Below, piece by piece: positions 17,914-28,595 of a DNA stretch of 64,000 nucleotides. The translations under genes were made by a program, and so were the position numbers. Position 1 is the stretch's first letter. Each line of letters starts with the position of its first letter. This DNA comes from Anaerolineae bacterium. GTDB lineage: Bacteria > Chloroflexota > Anaerolineae > Promineifilales > Promineifilaceae. The DNA lies in NCBI GenBank assembly GCA_023384415.1, contig JAHDWJ010000012.1, positions 62,001 through 126,000 of the forward strand, written 5' to 3'. The notes beneath the pieces are model-generated. The model was not told the DNA's origin, did no database searches, and worked only from the letters and a program-made list of their open reading frames with translations.

Positions 17914-20892
17914 TTAAAACCCTTCTAGCTGAGAGAAATCGGCCAGGTTATGGGCCAGGCGAGAGATCTGTTGCAGTAGGGCCAGGCGGTTTTCGCGCAC
18001 GGTAGGGTCTTCATCCATGACCAGGATTTCCTCGAAAAAGGTGTTGATGGCGGGGGTAAGTTGGCGCAGGGCAATGAGAAAAGCGGGTATAGTGGGCGTA
18101 TATGCGGCCGCGACCTGCTGATATGTCTCCGCCAACGCTCGTTCTGCCGCCCCCTCATACTTCCTACTTCCTAATTCATAATTTTCTTCTAAATTGCGGG
18201 TGATCCGCACACAACGGGCATACGCCGTCAGCAGCTCATCCCAATCCGGTTCCTGGATGGCCTGGGTTAAATCGTGAACGACCAGACTGGCTTTGTACGG
18301 GTTAGCGGCCAACTCCGCCAGCACCGCCTTCACCAGAGTAGTGGCATATCCTTTCTCCCGCAAGACTCCTTCCAGCCGCCCGGCGATGAAGGCCAGCACC
18401 TCGTTGACCGTTTTCTCATCACTGGTAACTGGCAAAAGTGAGCCCGCCTGGCGCAGCAGCGGCCGCAAATCTATCTCTACCTCATTGGTGATGAGGTTTT
18501 CAATAATGTGCAAAGCCGCCCGGCGCAGGGCAAACGGGTCATTAGAACCTTTGGGAGCCAGCCCGGCGGCAAAAAGCCCCATCAGGCTGTCCAGTCTGTC
18601 GGCTAGAGCCAGGGCCAGGCTGGGGCGGCCGCGACTGACGGCATTGTACAGTTCAGCCAGAGCCGCGGCCACCTCAGCGGGTTCACCGCTCCGTTGGGCG
18701 TAATGGCCGCCCATAATTCCCTGGAGCGAGGTCATCTCCACCACCATTTCGGTAGCCAGGTCGGCTTTGGACAAGGCGGCCGCACGCCGGGCCACCCTTA
18801 TCTCTGCCTCACTCAGCCCCAACTGGGCCCCAATAAATGGGGTCAACTGCTCCAGCCGCCGCACCTTGTCCCCCATCGAACCCAGGTCAAATTGGAAGGT
18901 CAGCTTATCCAGATCAGGCCTAAAATCAGCCAGCGGTTTCTGAATATCCCGGTTATAAAAGAAGTCAGCATCGGCAAAGCGGGCGCGGATAACTTGTTCG
19001 TTGCCATCAGCTACAATGTCCAGGTGTTGATCGTCTCCGTTGCGGATGGCGATGAAGTAGGGAAGCAGGTGGCCGTTTGGGTCATAAACTGGGAAATACC
19101 TCTGGTGTTTCCGCATGACGGCTACCAATACTTCAGCGGGCAGGGCCAGATATTTATTCTCAAAACGGCCGATGAAGGCGGTCGGTTTTTCTACCAGGTT
19201 GGTCACTTCTTCAAGCAGCCCCGGATCATCGGGGATGGTGCCGTTGAGGCTGTGGGCCAGCGCGGCCGCGTCCCGGGCGATCATTTGCTGACGTTGGGCC
19301 ATATCTACCATCAGGCCATGTTCAGCCATGGTTTCCAGGTAAGCGGCCGCGTCCTCAATCACAATGTCCGGCGAGTTATAGGGGCGTAAACCGCGACTGA
19401 CGCGGCCGCTGATCACCCCGGCATAACTGAACGGGATGATATCGGGGCCGTACAGGGCTACCAGCCAGCGCAAGGGGCGGCTGTAGCTGACGTTGCTCCG
19501 GTTCCAACGCATACTCTTGGGGAATTTGAGGCTGGCAACCCAATCGGCCAGATTTTCGGCCAATACCTGGGCTGAGGGGCGGCCAGTCTCAAAAAGCCGG
19601 GCAGCCACATACCGCCCTTTGCCATCATCCAGGACAAACAAATCTTTGACACTGACCCCTTTGCCCCTGGCAAACCCCTCAGCCGCTTTGGTGGGGTTGC
19701 CATCAAAATCGAAGGCCCGGTCGGCCGGCGGCCCCTTCACTTCCATCTCCAGATCACGCTGCCGGCCCTGAACCCCATGAACGATGACAGCCAACCGGCG
19801 GGGGGCCCCATGAATTTCCAGCCGCTCGTAGCTGATGCGTAAGGCGGCCAACCATTCAGGCACTGAACTGCGGAGTTGGGCCAGGGCTGAGGTGAGATCG
19901 TCGGCTGGCAGCTCTTCACTACCGATTTCTAGCAGCAAGGTTTGGGGGGATTCGATTTGGGCTAATTGGATAGTGGGAGGTGTGAGTGCGGCCGCTTTAT
20001 CCGCCCATTGTTCATTATCCAGGAACGGGTACTCCAGCCGGTGGCGCTGCGCCAGGTACAACTCCGAAATCTGTTTAGCCACATTCCGCATCCGCTGGAA
20101 ATATTTGGCCCGCTCCGTCACCCCAATCGCCCCTCGTGTGTCCAACACATTAAACAGGTGGGAACATTTCAGGTTGTAATCATGGGCCGGGTTGACCAAC
20201 TCTGCTTCGATGCACCGTTTGGCTTCCCCCTCATAAATCTCATACACCGCTTTGAGGGCCTCAATATCGGCCACATTAAAGTAATATTTACAATGTTCGA
20301 TTTCCGCTTCCAGCAGCGCGTCTCCATAAACGACACCTGCACCGTACTCCATCTCCCAGACACTCCGCGCCTTTTGCAGAGCCAACACGATGCGATCCAG
20401 ACCATAGGTAATCTCCACACTTACCGGGTCAAGATTGATCCCCCCGGCCTGCTGGAAATAGGTGAACTGGGTGATCTCTTGCCCATCCAGCCACACTTCC
20501 CACCCCAGCCCCCACGCCCCCAGGGCTGGGCTTTCCCAATTGTCTTCCACAAAGCGGATGTCATGCTCACGGGGATTGATGCCGATGGCTTCCAGGCTTT
20601 TCAGGTAAAGCTCCTGGGGGTTGCCAGGGTCTGGTTTAAGGATGACCTGGAGCTGATAATGCTGCTGCATCCGGTTGGGGTTATCGCCAAAACGGCCATC
20701 ATCAGGGCGGATGCTGGGTTCAACATAGACCACATTCCACGGCTCTGGCCCTAGAACACGTAGAACAGTGGCCGGGTTCATCGTGCCGGCCCCTACCTGA
20801 ACATAGTACGGCTGCCAGACAAGACAGCCTTGCGCCTTCCAAAAATCAAGCAGGCGGAGAATGACTTCGTTAAAGGAGAGTTTATCAGACAT
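17914..20892 (-). CDS. glyQS: Glycyl-tRNA synthetase, fused alpha and beta chains
   Basis: 992 residues in one frame. Residues 1-about 300 are the alpha chain (class II core, starting [17 protein letters not shown], with [17 protein letters not shown]). After a short linker with [14 protein letters not shown], the beta chain begins at about 315 ([15 protein letters not shown]) and includes its HD-like region, B3/4-like part and C-terminal DALR-type anticodon domain. The bacterial heterotetramer is normally made from separate glyQ and glyS; fusions are known in chlamydiae and some other phyla. No T-box or other leader element is seen upstream. Confidence 0.96.
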   Translation of the reverse strand: MSDKLSFNEVILRLLDFWKAQGCLVWQPYYVQVGAGTMNPATVLRVLGPEPWNVVYVEPSIRPDDGRFGDNPNRMQQHYQLQVILKPDPGNPQELYLKSLEAIGINPREHDIRFVEDNWESPALGAWGLGWEVWLDGQEITQFTYFQQAGGINLDPVSVEITYGLDRIVLALQKARSVWEMEYGAGVVYGDALLEAEIEHCKYYFNVADIEALKAVYEIYEGEAKRCIEAELVNPAHDYNLKCSHLFNVLDTRGAIGVTERAKYFQRMRNVAKQISELYLAQRHRLEYPFLDNEQWADKAAALTPPTIQLAQIESPQTLLLEIGSEELPADDLTSALAQLRSSVPEWLAALRISYERLEIHGAPRRLAVIVHGVQGRQRDLEMEVKGPPADRAFDFDGNPTKAAEGFARGKGVSVKDLFVLDDGKGRYVAARLFETGRPSAQVLAENLADWVASLKFPKSMRWNRSNVSYSRPLRWLVALYGPDIIPFSYAGVISGRVSRGLRPYNSPDIVIEDAAAYLETMAEHGLMVDMAQRQQMIARDAAALAHSLNGTIPDDPGLLEEVTNLVEKPTAFIGRFENKYLALPAEVLVAVMRKHQRYFPVYDPNGHLLPYFIAIRNGDDQHLDIVADGNEQVIRARFADADFFYNRDIQKPLADFRPDLDKLTFQFDLGSMGDKVRRLEQLTPFIGAQLGLSEAEIRVARRAAALSKADLATEMVVEMTSLQGIMGGHYAQRSGEPAEVAAALAELYNAVSRGRPSLALALADRLDSLMGLFAAGLAPKGSNDPFALRRAALHIIENLITNEVEIDLRPLLRQAGSLLPVTSDEKTVNEVLAFIAGRLEGVLREKGYATTLVKAVLAELAANPYKASLVVHDLTQAIQEPDWDELLTAYARCVRITRNLEENYELGSRKYEGAAERALAETYQQVAAAYTPTIPAFLIALRQLTPAINTFFEEILVMDEDPTVRENRLALLQQISRLAHNLADFSQLEGF

Positions 20893-21064
20893 ACGGTTTC
20901 CTTAAAGCCGGGACGTGGGGCATATAAAGGTTACGCTCTGGATTGCGTTTATTTTTCAGGGCACGTCCCTGGTAAGTTCTATTTTGAGCAAACGGGATGG
21001 GATTATAGCATGGGGCAGGCCGGGATTGAAATTCTGGTGATTTTCGCCTGGAAGTGGGCTGGTT

Positions 21065-22288
21065 TTAGCGAGTTAGCTGGTTGAATAGTTCAAATGGGGG
21101 GTAGGTTGCCAAGACGCGGCCGCGCTCGTCCAGGATCAGCCAGTTCGTATGCCCCCATTCGGCGGGGTGGCCGTTCAAAGCAAAGGGGGCGATGGCATAG
21201 ACATGGGCATCATCTAGCCAGGGAGTCCAGCCAGTGTCGGGAAGCTCGGGAACGCGGCCGCGATTCCCATTCAGGGTCAGGTCAAAATAAAGGGCGACGG
21301 TCTCCGCATCGGGCAAGGCCTCCTGGTGATCAGTAGAGTCCGGGTCTACCGTTTCGGCATGTTTCCAGCCTGTCTCGGTAATGAAAACGGGCAGGCGGTC
21401 AACACCATAGGAAGCCAGTTTGAACAATTCCCAGGCGTAACCGTTGATCCCCCGGTTGTAAATGTTTTCTAGCGGCGTCAGTTGGTTAGGGTTAGAGGCG
21501 TCGTTGAGGAAATCTACCTGATGCTGCTGCTCCCAGGGAGCTTCACGGAATGGGCCAAGGGGGTAAGGGTGGCTGGCCCAGGCGTCCAGGTGGGTGAAAA
21601 TATCCGGCACGGCCGCGATCATACCATCCATAAAACTTTCTGCATCCAGATAACCCATCCCGTTCAGCGTGCCGGCGCCGGTATGCGGGGTAAACGGATC
21701 CAAAGGGGCGTTGAGGATGCGGGCATCCGGGTCAGTGGCGTGCAAAGCGGCAGCCATATCACGCAGGTAACGGGCATATTCAGTGGGATTGGCGCGGCCG
21801 CCCCATTCATCCCCATGGTTGGGTTCATTGCCAACGATAATGAGATGCTCCCCGGTGGGCCAATGAAGGGCGGTGAGGAAGGTAGCGGTCGCGGCCGCGA
21901 TCTCCCCATACCCCCCATCTCTATCCTGGGGCGGGGCCACCCACCACCCCTGACTCGGATCAAAGGTGGTCGCCAGCCGGACGATGGGCGTTATCTGGCG
22001 TTCCGCACACAAATTCATAAATAGCTGCCACTTTGTCTCATCGAAATCATCCTGCCGGATCAACTGCACCACAAAACCCCATTCCCCTACCACCTGCCGG
22101 GCATAATCGAGATGCTCCGGCCAAAGCTCAACCGGCCAATGGTTGCGGCCGTCATCAAGCAGCAGGTGAATACCTAGTTTGTTGACCGGGGGAGTGATGA
22201 TCCGGCGGGTATGGGGTGGTATGGATGAGTGACAACCAGTTGCCAGCAGAACAACCCCCAAAAGGATGTAAGCAAAACGATGGGGCAT
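21065..22288 (-). CDS. Glycosidase-like TIM-barrel lipoprotein
   Basis: 407 residues from the ATG at 22288; a TTG 12 bases upstream is the alternative. The signal peptide ends in a lipobox (LLATGC, C19). The mature part looks like a clan GH-A beta/alpha barrel: E155 in IIVGNEPNHGDEWGG fits the acid/base glutamate and E305 in VFITETGWKH fits the nucleophile. The substrate is unknown. It sits downstream of the membrane-anchored gene at 22357, from which a terminator separates it. Probably a surface enzyme for carbohydrate degradation or cell-wall work. Confidence 0.75.
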   Translation of the reverse strand: MPHRFAYILLGVVLLATGCHSSIPPHTRRIITPPVNKLGIHLLLDDGRNHWPVELWPEHLDYARQVVGEWGFVVQLIRQDDFDETKWQLFMNLCAERQITPIVRLATTFDPSQGWWVAPPQDRDGGYGEIAAATATFLTALHWPTGEHLIIVGNEPNHGDEWGGRANPTEYARYLRDMAAALHATDPDARILNAPLDPFTPHTGAGTLNGMGYLDAESFMDGMIAAVPDIFTHLDAWASHPYPLGPFREAPWEQQHQVDFLNDASNPNQLTPLENIYNRGINGYAWELFKLASYGVDRLPVFITETGWKHAETVDPDSTDHQEALPDAETVALYFDLTLNGNRGRVPELPDTGWTPWLDDAHVYAIAPFALNGHPAEWGHTNWLILDERGRVLATYPPFELFNQLTR

Positions 22289-22297
22289 AAGGGATAA

Positions 22298-22331
22298 CAA
22301 AAATCGGGCGATCTGAGGGGATCGGCCCGGT
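22298..22331 (-). terminator. Terminator after anchored deacetylase-like gene
   Basis: On the minus strand a bulged GC-rich stem (CGGGCC-GATC with GATC-GCCCG, 22330-22304) is followed by ATTTTTGTT. It lies between the gene ending at 22357 and the lipoprotein start at 22288. Confidence 0.6.
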
Positions 22332-22356
22332 TTAGATTTGGGGATAGCAGGGTAGA

Positions 22357-24450
22357 TCAGGCCAGGGAACGGCGGCGGCCGCGTTCTAGTAAGAACACCA
22401 GGGTAGCAGAGCCTAAGAGGACAAGCATGAGTGCCCCCACGTCTGTTGCCAACCCACTTCTGACCTGGCTGGCCAACGAGCGCAAAGCGATAGCTGTGGG
22501 GGATGAATAAATCGCTTCGATCTCGTAGGTGACGGGACCATTGGCGGCCGGCACCTGCACAAAGACGACATCAACCCCTTTGATCGTTTCGGTGTTGGTG
22601 ATCGGTTGATTTACTGAATCAATTCTGACCTCTAAGAGTGACCGTGTTTTAAATGTCGTTGGCACCATCACGGTCATGGTCATGCCAGGGCTGGCCTCAA
22701 CCTCTAAGTCAAAATCTAACACCCCGGTTGAGTTGTTCCAGGTAATATTCTCAAACCCTGACCCATAGCGCATTTCGGTAAAGGCCAACCAATTATCGGC
22801 ACTCCAGATGGGTACATCATTGGCTTGTGCATAAGCCATCGTGCCCTCAGCCCATGCCAACCCATCCCCCTGACTAGAATAATCTAAATGGAACTGTGCT
22901 GTGAGAGAGGCATAATCTCGTGTGAGACTGCTGGCAATAAGCTGTTGTGAAACAGTTATGGACTGTGTATAAGTCAAATTCATCCAGCCCATGCCAGCAC
23001 CATTCAATATATGTTCATCTACCAGTTGTGTAGCTTGTTGATAAGTATCAAGAATTGTGCCATCTTCTTTCACATACTTCATGGGCAAACCGCTACCGGT
23101 AATATACCCCATAGGCCAGGTTAAATCTGGGTTTTGGAGCCATGTGCCATAATGGTAGACATCCGTGAACATTCGAACATCGTAATTAGCCAGCGCATGT
23201 TCAGCAATATCAGCCCATCCTAACCACTCAACACGATGGTTGCGAATAGTGCGGCCGCGTTCTACAGACCCATATTGGAACCCCCACCATTCAACTATAC
23301 ACTGATATCTATGCATCAAGCCCATAGTACACCAAGATGGGCCAGGATGGACATTCATATCATGTCCGGCAGCACGCATAGCAGCTAAATATGTTATCTG
23401 ATCAGGAAAGCCTGGGATTTCTGTCTGGGAAATATAAAAGCTTATGGTTCCACCAAAGCTTTCTACACTGTTTAACAGGTCAGTATACAGCGAGGTAGCT
23501 TGCCCATGACTATCGCCAGTGAGAATGAGCATAGTTTTTGCTGCTTCAGGAAAATACCACAATTGGGGTAAAGGCATATTGAAACCAACCAGATGACGCA
23601 CCAGGCGGGCAAAAAATCGCTGCTGCTCATCGGCCTGGGGAATGGGTATTTTGCTCCGATCTATCCAGGGATCGCCACCGCCAATTGTTTGGTATAGGTC
23701 CATAGTTTGAAACACCGTATTACCATCTACATCTACATCAGCATTGTCTGGGTTGCCCTGGCGCGTGTAAACGATGTTACGGGGCAAATCATAAGCGAAG
23801 GCGACGGCGCGGCTGCTGCTGCCCGCAACTACTGCCGGATAACTGGTGGGTGTAGTAGCATTGCTGTAGAGTTGGGCCAGTGTGATGGCCCCACCGCTCA
23901 GGCTATATTGATCTGCCTCACCGTGAATTTGTAATGTCTCCGTCACCAGACCGGTGCCAGGGGGAATGCTGCCGACAGTCAGCGTGATCGTATCGTTGAT
24001 ACGGAGATAACCATCGGTGATAGGCCCATTGTTGCTGCTAATGCCAAAGAGGGGAGCGATGTCACTATCTGGGCGCATGGCGATGATGCGGCCGCCATTA
24101 TTCAGATAATCTGTAAGCAGCCCAGCCTGACCAACAGTTAGATCCATCTCAGCTAAAATGACTAGCTCATATCCATCCAGAAGGGTTGCAGTCATATCAA
24201 CCAATGATTCCAGATTATAACTATTCAACCCCTCAGCCCGCATGATTTCCCCCAGGTAGCGACCAAATGGGTTAGCGGTATAACTATCATCAACAATGAT
24301 AAGAATAGGGGATGAACCGGCCGCACGGGATGCAGACCAGGGCAAACCAAATAGGATCCCAAGCAGGCCCAACAAGATGAGTGGGCCACCAAACAGGTAG
24401 GTGAGACGGGAAATCAACCGATAAGATAAAGAGTGTTTAGAAAACATCAT
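22357..24450 (-). CDS. Membrane-anchored exported protein, deacetylase-like core
   Basis: 697 residues with an N-terminal signal or membrane segment (about 18-42) and a C-terminal membrane helix followed by RGRRRS. The first external part (about 47-240, ILIIVDDSYTANPFGRYLGE) resembles a flavodoxin-like or DUF4350-type fold. The middle (about 300-520) has TMLILTGDSHGQ and AAGHDMNVHP, positions that recall the D and H-x-x-x-H metal sites of NodB polysaccharide deacetylases, although key residues are not certain. The C-terminal part is beta-rich. It may act on surface polysaccharide, as the next gene is glycosidase-like. The function is inferred weakly. Confidence 0.6.
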   Translation of the reverse strand: MMFSKHSLSYRLISRLTYLFGGPLILLGLLGILFGLPWSASRAAGSSPILIIVDDSYTANPFGRYLGEIMRAEGLNSYNLESLVDMTATLLDGYELVILAEMDLTVGQAGLLTDYLNNGGRIIAMRPDSDIAPLFGISSNNGPITDGYLRINDTITLTVGSIPPGTGLVTETLQIHGEADQYSLSGGAITLAQLYSNATTPTSYPAVVAGSSSRAVAFAYDLPRNIVYTRQGNPDNADVDVDGNTVFQTMDLYQTIGGGDPWIDRSKIPIPQADEQQRFFARLVRHLVGFNMPLPQLWYFPEAAKTMLILTGDSHGQATSLYTDLLNSVESFGGTISFYISQTEIPGFPDQITYLAAMRAAGHDMNVHPGPSWCTMGLMHRYQCIVEWWGFQYGSVERGRTIRNHRVEWLGWADIAEHALANYDVRMFTDVYHYGTWLQNPDLTWPMGYITGSGLPMKYVKEDGTILDTYQQATQLVDEHILNGAGMGWMNLTYTQSITVSQQLIASSLTRDYASLTAQFHLDYSSQGDGLAWAEGTMAYAQANDVPIWSADNWLAFTEMRYGSGFENITWNNSTGVLDFDLEVEASPGMTMTVMVPTTFKTRSLLEVRIDSVNQPITNTETIKGVDVVFVQVPAANGPVTYEIEAIYSSPTAIALRSLASQVRSGLATDVGALMLVLLGSATLVFLLERGRRRSLA

Positions 24451-24597
24451 ATTAAGACCTGATATGTATGGGCTGGTGACATATAAGCTTGTATGAATAT
24501 CGTATGGGTTAAACTTTGCCAGGCCAAATAATTACCTGATATGTGCCAGCAGGTTGGTCTTTATTATATCGGCTGTGGCTTAAGATGGTACTTGCGC

Positions 24598-24626
24598 TTG
24601 CATTGGAATATAGTTAAGGGTATATG
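24598..24626 (+). promoter_or_regulatory. Possible promoter before Thr/Pro-stalk gene
   Basis: TTGCAT (24598-24603) and TATATG (24621-24626) are 17 bases apart, 40 bases upstream of the ATG at 24666, in the divergent spacer. Confidence 0.35.
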
Positions 24627-24665
24627 GATAAGGGTAGACAAAGGGAACATTGTATCTGAAAGATT

Positions 24666-26360
24666 ATGAGTATGAAACCAATATTACGTCTTGGAACCAG
24701 TGTAGGGGTCATTTTATTGTTGCTGTTCATCGCTGTATGGGTAGTGCGGCCGCGTCCAGGCAGCACCCAATTTGATCTAACCCCACAAAAATATATCCCC
24801 CTATTGCTAAGTGCAGTTCAACCGGCAGAGACCCCCACCACCGACCCAACAGAAACCGCAACTCGTACCCCAGCTCCCACCGCTACCCCTACCCCAACGG
24901 CAACATTGCCTACACCAACGCCTGCTTTTACTCCTTCTTTAACCCCATCGCCAGGGCCATCACCGACGCTTACCTGGACACCAGCCCCCTCATTAACCCC
25001 TACCCCCACAGCCACCAGCAGCTCGCCAGTGACAGTTTTAGAGCCATTTGAGCAGCTAGAAAGCAATTGGCTCGTTTTTCGAGATAGCGGGGGCAGTGGC
25101 ACAGTCACCCGCTCCAATACGGTCGCGGCCGCAGGCAATTATTCCGCCCGATTAGCTACAACCAGTGGAGGAAGTGCGGCCGCGCGGGTCAACTTCTCCT
25201 CACCCACAGGTAATTGGGGGGAATACCCTGGCTCCTGGCGCTGGCAATGGGCTAACGTCTATCTACCCGCCGCCACCGTCACCCAGCTTGGACCCACCGA
25301 ATATATAACCATCGCCGGGTTCTGGGCCAATGGGCAGAGTAATCGGGGCTGGTATTTACGGGTGCGCCAGGGGGGAGAGCTTTATGCCTATGGGTTTACG
25401 CCTAATGGCACCGCCGTTGAGTTTCGTCTTTATGGCACATTTCCTACCGACCAATGGGTCAATTTAGAGATAGGGCTGCACAGCCAAAATGGGCCAGGGG
25501 TCAAAAGGGCCTTTGCCTTTCTCCTCAATGGCAATTTTTACGGATGGTACCGTCAAGGAAATATGGGTGGGGAGACGTTCGACCGGATCGCTCTGGGTAT
25601 TTTATCTACCAACAGTAGCGATCCCCTCACCGTTTATGTGGATGAATGGCGAGTGCTGACGACCAATCAGTTTCCCGGTGGGCCAGATAACCGGTCTACC
25701 AGCCATTTGCAAGAGCAGGATTACCGGCTGCAATCGGGTGTGCAGTGGCAAATTGATTGGGCTACCTGGGAATGGGATTTGCGCCTGCATCCCACCCACG
25801 GGCTTTATTCCGCCAATAACCGGTTGCAAAGCGGCCGCAACCTGGAGCGAATGCCTATCTTAAACAGCGGTTGGGGAGAAATCGAAATTGGCTGGCCCAA
25901 CGGCACTCCGCCCACCACCCCCAACAGCTACTTCGGCCCCATGATCGGCTTCCGCAAATATATTTCAATGGAAGAAAATTTGGAGATTATCCCCATTGGC
26001 CTGGGCAATGGGCAGGTCAATCTGGCCTTAGAAGCGTGGGTCAACGGCGGCCCCATCATTTTAGCCCAATGGCCTCTCCCCCTGGCTTCCATTGGTGGTG
26101 GTTCCCATATTCCTGAAGTTGGTGATATTATTCGGGCACGTTGGGAACAGATAGGTACGCAGTTAAATGTGCGGGCCAGCTATTATGATGCCAGCAGCAA
26201 CCTCTGGTACAGTGATGTGATTAACCATACCCTCAATTTGAGCAACATCGGCGGGGTAAACTTTGATGATGGTCGGCACACCGCTTCATCCGTGACTACC
26301 GATTCCCAATATTATGCCATTCGCCGTTATCGTGTGGGTACCCTGGCGACGTACCCGTAG
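24666..26360 (+). CDS. Exported Thr/Pro-stalk protein with two lectin-like domains
   Basis: 564 residues. A membrane anchor or signal segment (about 10-30) is followed by WVVRPRPGS and a Thr/Pro/Ala stalk of about 70 residues. Next comes a beta-rich region (about 120-340) with the look of a concanavalin/laminin-G jelly roll (for example YITIAGFWANGQSNRGWYLR and TVYVDEWRVL). A second beta-rich part (about 345-564) follows. No catalytic motif is seen, so carbohydrate binding or structure is the best guess. The stalk suggests surface display. It is divergent from the deacetylase-like gene. Confidence 0.65.
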   Translation: MSMKPILRLGTSVGVILLLLFIAVWVVRPRPGSTQFDLTPQKYIPLLLSAVQPAETPTTDPTETATRTPAPTATPTPTATLPTPTPAFTPSLTPSPGPSPTLTWTPAPSLTPTPTATSSSPVTVLEPFEQLESNWLVFRDSGGSGTVTRSNTVAAAGNYSARLATTSGGSAAARVNFSSPTGNWGEYPGSWRWQWANVYLPAATVTQLGPTEYITIAGFWANGQSNRGWYLRVRQGGELYAYGFTPNGTAVEFRLYGTFPTDQWVNLEIGLHSQNGPGVKRAFAFLLNGNFYGWYRQGNMGGETFDRIALGILSTNSSDPLTVYVDEWRVLTTNQFPGGPDNRSTSHLQEQDYRLQSGVQWQIDWATWEWDLRLHPTHGLYSANNRLQSGRNLERMPILNSGWGEIEIGWPNGTPPTTPNSYFGPMIGFRKYISMEENLEIIPIGLGNGQVNLALEAWVNGGPIILAQWPLPLASIGGGSHIPEVGDIIRARWEQIGTQLNVRASYYDASSNLWYSDVINHTLNLSNIGGVNFDDGRHTASSVTTDSQYYAIRRYRVGTLATYP

Positions 26361-26400
26361 AGTTTGCGCGTGGCGAGTTTCAGTAGATCTAAATTTACAG

Positions 26401-26477
26401 AAGAATCATCCGCAGATTAACGCCGATTTTAGGGATTGCCCTGGAAAAAATCTGCGCTAATCTGCCGACAAAAATCA
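26401..26477. repeat. Degenerate 'CCGCAGATTAACGC' spacer repeat
   Basis: ATCCGCAGATTAACGCCGAT and AAAAAATCTGCGCTAATCTG form an imperfect inverted repeat in a spacer without coding potential. The text is of the same type as other decayed repeats in this window's spacers (8721, 27255, 33383). Confidence 0.45.
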
Positions 26478-26530
26478 AATTCAAATAACCAACCTTTTCA
26501 TCCTTCATCCCTCATCCTTTGGAAAAGAAT

Positions 26531-27250
26531 ATGTTACATCCATCTGATTTTTTTGACCTGAGTGACCCGCTGGTGGCGGAGTTGTTTGCTGATTGTGAAT
26601 TTATATGGCAGGCTCTACCCCGGTTGGAAGCGCATGTGGTTCGGTTGGTGGGGCCGGGGCGGAATATTCGCGGCCGCGTCATGGAAGGGGCCATCATCGG
26701 TTCCCGGCTCATTTTTATTGGCGAAGGGGCACGCATTGAGCCAGGGGCATTTGTCCAGGGACCAGCCTATATTGCCCCAGGAGCCATAGTCAAACACGGG
26801 GCGTTTGTGCGGGAAAATGTGATCATGCTTCCGGGCAGCATTTTAGGCCACGCCAGCGAGGCTAAAAATGCCCTCTTTTTGCCCAACGCCCATGCCCCCC
26901 ATTTCGCCTATGTGGGGGACAGCATCCTGGGGCACGGGGTCAACCTGGGGGCCGGTACCAAACTGAGCAACCTGACAATGGTCAGTGCCAAAGACCCCCA
27001 CACGGGCAAACGACCAACTATCACCATTGAGGCAGCGGGGAGAATTTACGACACCGGTCTGGCTAAATTGGGGGCTATTCTGGGGGATGGGGCGCAAACG
27101 GGGTGTAATTCAGTGTTAAATCCCGGCTGCCTGGTGGGTAAACGGACATTGGTCTACGCCAACCTTTCTTTGCGGAAAGGGTATTATCCCCCAGACTCAA
27201 TTGTCAAACTGCACCAGGAAACTGAGATTGTGATGCGGAGGGGAGTTTAG
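26531..27250 (+). CDS. Left-handed beta-helix (hexapeptide) sugar-nucleotide/acyl transferase-like protein
   Basis: 239 residues from the ATG at 26531, with GGAAAAG as SD. After an N-terminal helix region it has hexapeptide repeats (GRVMEGAIIGSRLIFIGEGA, then ARIEPGAFVQGPAYIAPGAI and VKHGAFVRENVIMLPG) and a second helical stretch ending GDGAQTGCNSVLNPGCLVG. This is the LbH fold of the C-terminal part of GlmU-like nucleotidyltransferases. No nucleotidyltransferase domain is attached, so it may be an acyltransferase for sugar nucleotides. Confidence 0.8.
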   Translation: MLHPSDFFDLSDPLVAELFADCEFIWQALPRLEAHVVRLVGPGRNIRGRVMEGAIIGSRLIFIGEGARIEPGAFVQGPAYIAPGAIVKHGAFVRENVIMLPGSILGHASEAKNALFLPNAHAPHFAYVGDSILGHGVNLGAGTKLSNLTMVSAKDPHTGKRPTITIEAAGRIYDTGLAKLGAILGDGAQTGCNSVLNPGCLVGKRTLVYANLSLRKGYYPPDSIVKLHQETEIVMRRGV

Positions 27251-27306
27251 CCACGAATTACCCAAATTGGCACAAATTTTTCTCTACTAACTGCTAACTA
27301 CCCCCC

Positions 27307-28461
27307 TCACCGCGCCCCCCTGCGGCCGCTGCGCCTTAGCTCCGTTGAAGAAATATCCACCCGGAAATGGTCAGCCGGGATGTAGGTAAACAGGTCAGCG
27401 AAGGCCAGGGGGACAGGCAGATGGCTGGCATCCTGAAAACGTCCCTCATTATTGCGGCGGCCGGCCACCAAAAAGCGACATCCCTGCTGGCGAATCGTCT
27501 CCAGGGCACTGCTCATCTCCGCCGGGCTGTCATGGTAATAGCGGGGCTGCAAAATCCGTTCGGCCGTGTCATACCCTACCACAAAAGTTGCCCCAGGAAA
27601 ACAGCGAGCTTTGGCTAAAAACGTCGGTGCATTGCTGGCAATAACCGGCCAGCGGCCGGCAAATTGGGCCAGACGATCCAGCACCATTAGCGGTTCCAGG
27701 GCTGGTTTGTCTACATTTTGGGCCGACAGTTCAAAGGCGATGGGGCGGTTGAGCAGATTGCTGGCCACACGGGCCAGCCCTAAATGCCCTTCGTGCAGTG
27801 GATTGAAGGAGCCGGATAAAATTAGCAAAGGGGTGCGGCCATTTTCTTGTATCTCCCCCTCATCGGTAATGGCGAAGTAGCTAATCTGATGTTGGTGCAG
27901 CTTCGCGGCCGCGTTGGTCAGGTCACGCTCTTTTAATTCCAACTGATCCCCCGCCATAAAACATATCTCCAACCGCTCTGTCAATCCCAATGCCTCAGCC
28001 AGGGCGTTTAAGATGACCCGGCTAACCACATCTTCCTCTCCCGCCCGATCTCTGGACCCTTTGTCTAAAATGAGGTTGTGAACTCGTACCCCTTCCGTCT
28101 GCCAGGTGGCGATGTGGGCACGGTGCTGGCCTCGCTTGGGGCGGTCGGTGATAATGGTAGCGGTACAAGAGAGGCCAATAACCCGCTCATCGGGTTGGCC
28201 TAACCAACGAGCGCGGGTGAAGGCCCGGCCAGCCATAAGGCGAGCTACTTCTGAGGAGACGTACTGTTTGGGAATCTGGCCGAGAAATTCATTGGACGCG
28301 GCCGCGTCATACGGCACCAGCGCTTCAATTACCGTCCGGCTGGCCCCCGGTACTCCCAGCAGCCAGGACAACGCCTGCGTCCCTGCTCCCGCCGTCACCA
28401 ACACCAGCCGGGCCGGGTGATCATGGATTGTTTTGATAAAATGGGCCACTACTTCATCCAT
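27307..28461 (-). CDS. Fused CinA-like (NMN deamidase) and NadD-like adenylyltransferase
   Basis: 384 residues from the ATG at 28461; a TTG upstream at 28584 would add 41 residues of doubtful coding. Residues about 15-170 resemble the CinA C-terminal (PncC) domain (LVTAGAGTQALSWLLGVPGA followed by SRTVIEALVPYD). Residues about 215-380 are an HIGH-type nucleotidyltransferase with GSFNPLHEGHLGLA and the C-terminal ISSTELR, the NMNAT/NadD motifs. PncC turns NMN into NaMN and NadD turns NaMN into NaAD, so the fusion would join consecutive steps of NAD recycling. This is inference from domains; the CinA part lacks an obvious ESCTGG. No other NAD gene is nearby. Confidence 0.75.
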   Translation of the reverse strand: MDEVVAHFIKTIHDHPARLVLVTAGAGTQALSWLLGVPGASRTVIEALVPYDAAASNEFLGQIPKQYVSSEVARLMAGRAFTRARWLGQPDERVIGLSCTATIITDRPKRGQHRAHIATWQTEGVRVHNLILDKGSRDRAGEEDVVSRVILNALAEALGLTERLEICFMAGDQLELKERDLTNAAAKLHQHQISYFAITDEGEIQENGRTPLLILSGSFNPLHEGHLGLARVASNLLNRPIAFELSAQNVDKPALEPLMVLDRLAQFAGRWPVIASNAPTFLAKARCFPGATFVVGYDTAERILQPRYYHDSPAEMSSALETIRQQGCRFLVAGRRNNEGRFQDASHLPVPLAFADLFTYIPADHFRVDISSTELRRSGRRGAR

Positions 28462-28595
28462 GAGCAAAATTTTAACATCTTTTCCCAAAACAGCCGGGGT
28501 ATTGTTTAATACGGGAGCTTGCAGAGACTCATGGAGGCTGATGTCAGACCATCCGTTTTTCCTTTTATCCGTGACTAACTGCAAAGGAAATGATT

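Noticed and set aside
20893..21064. T-box or riboswitch before glyQS
   Set aside because: No T-box sequence, no specifier loop and no antiterminator pairing can be seen; just one short 5-bp stem.
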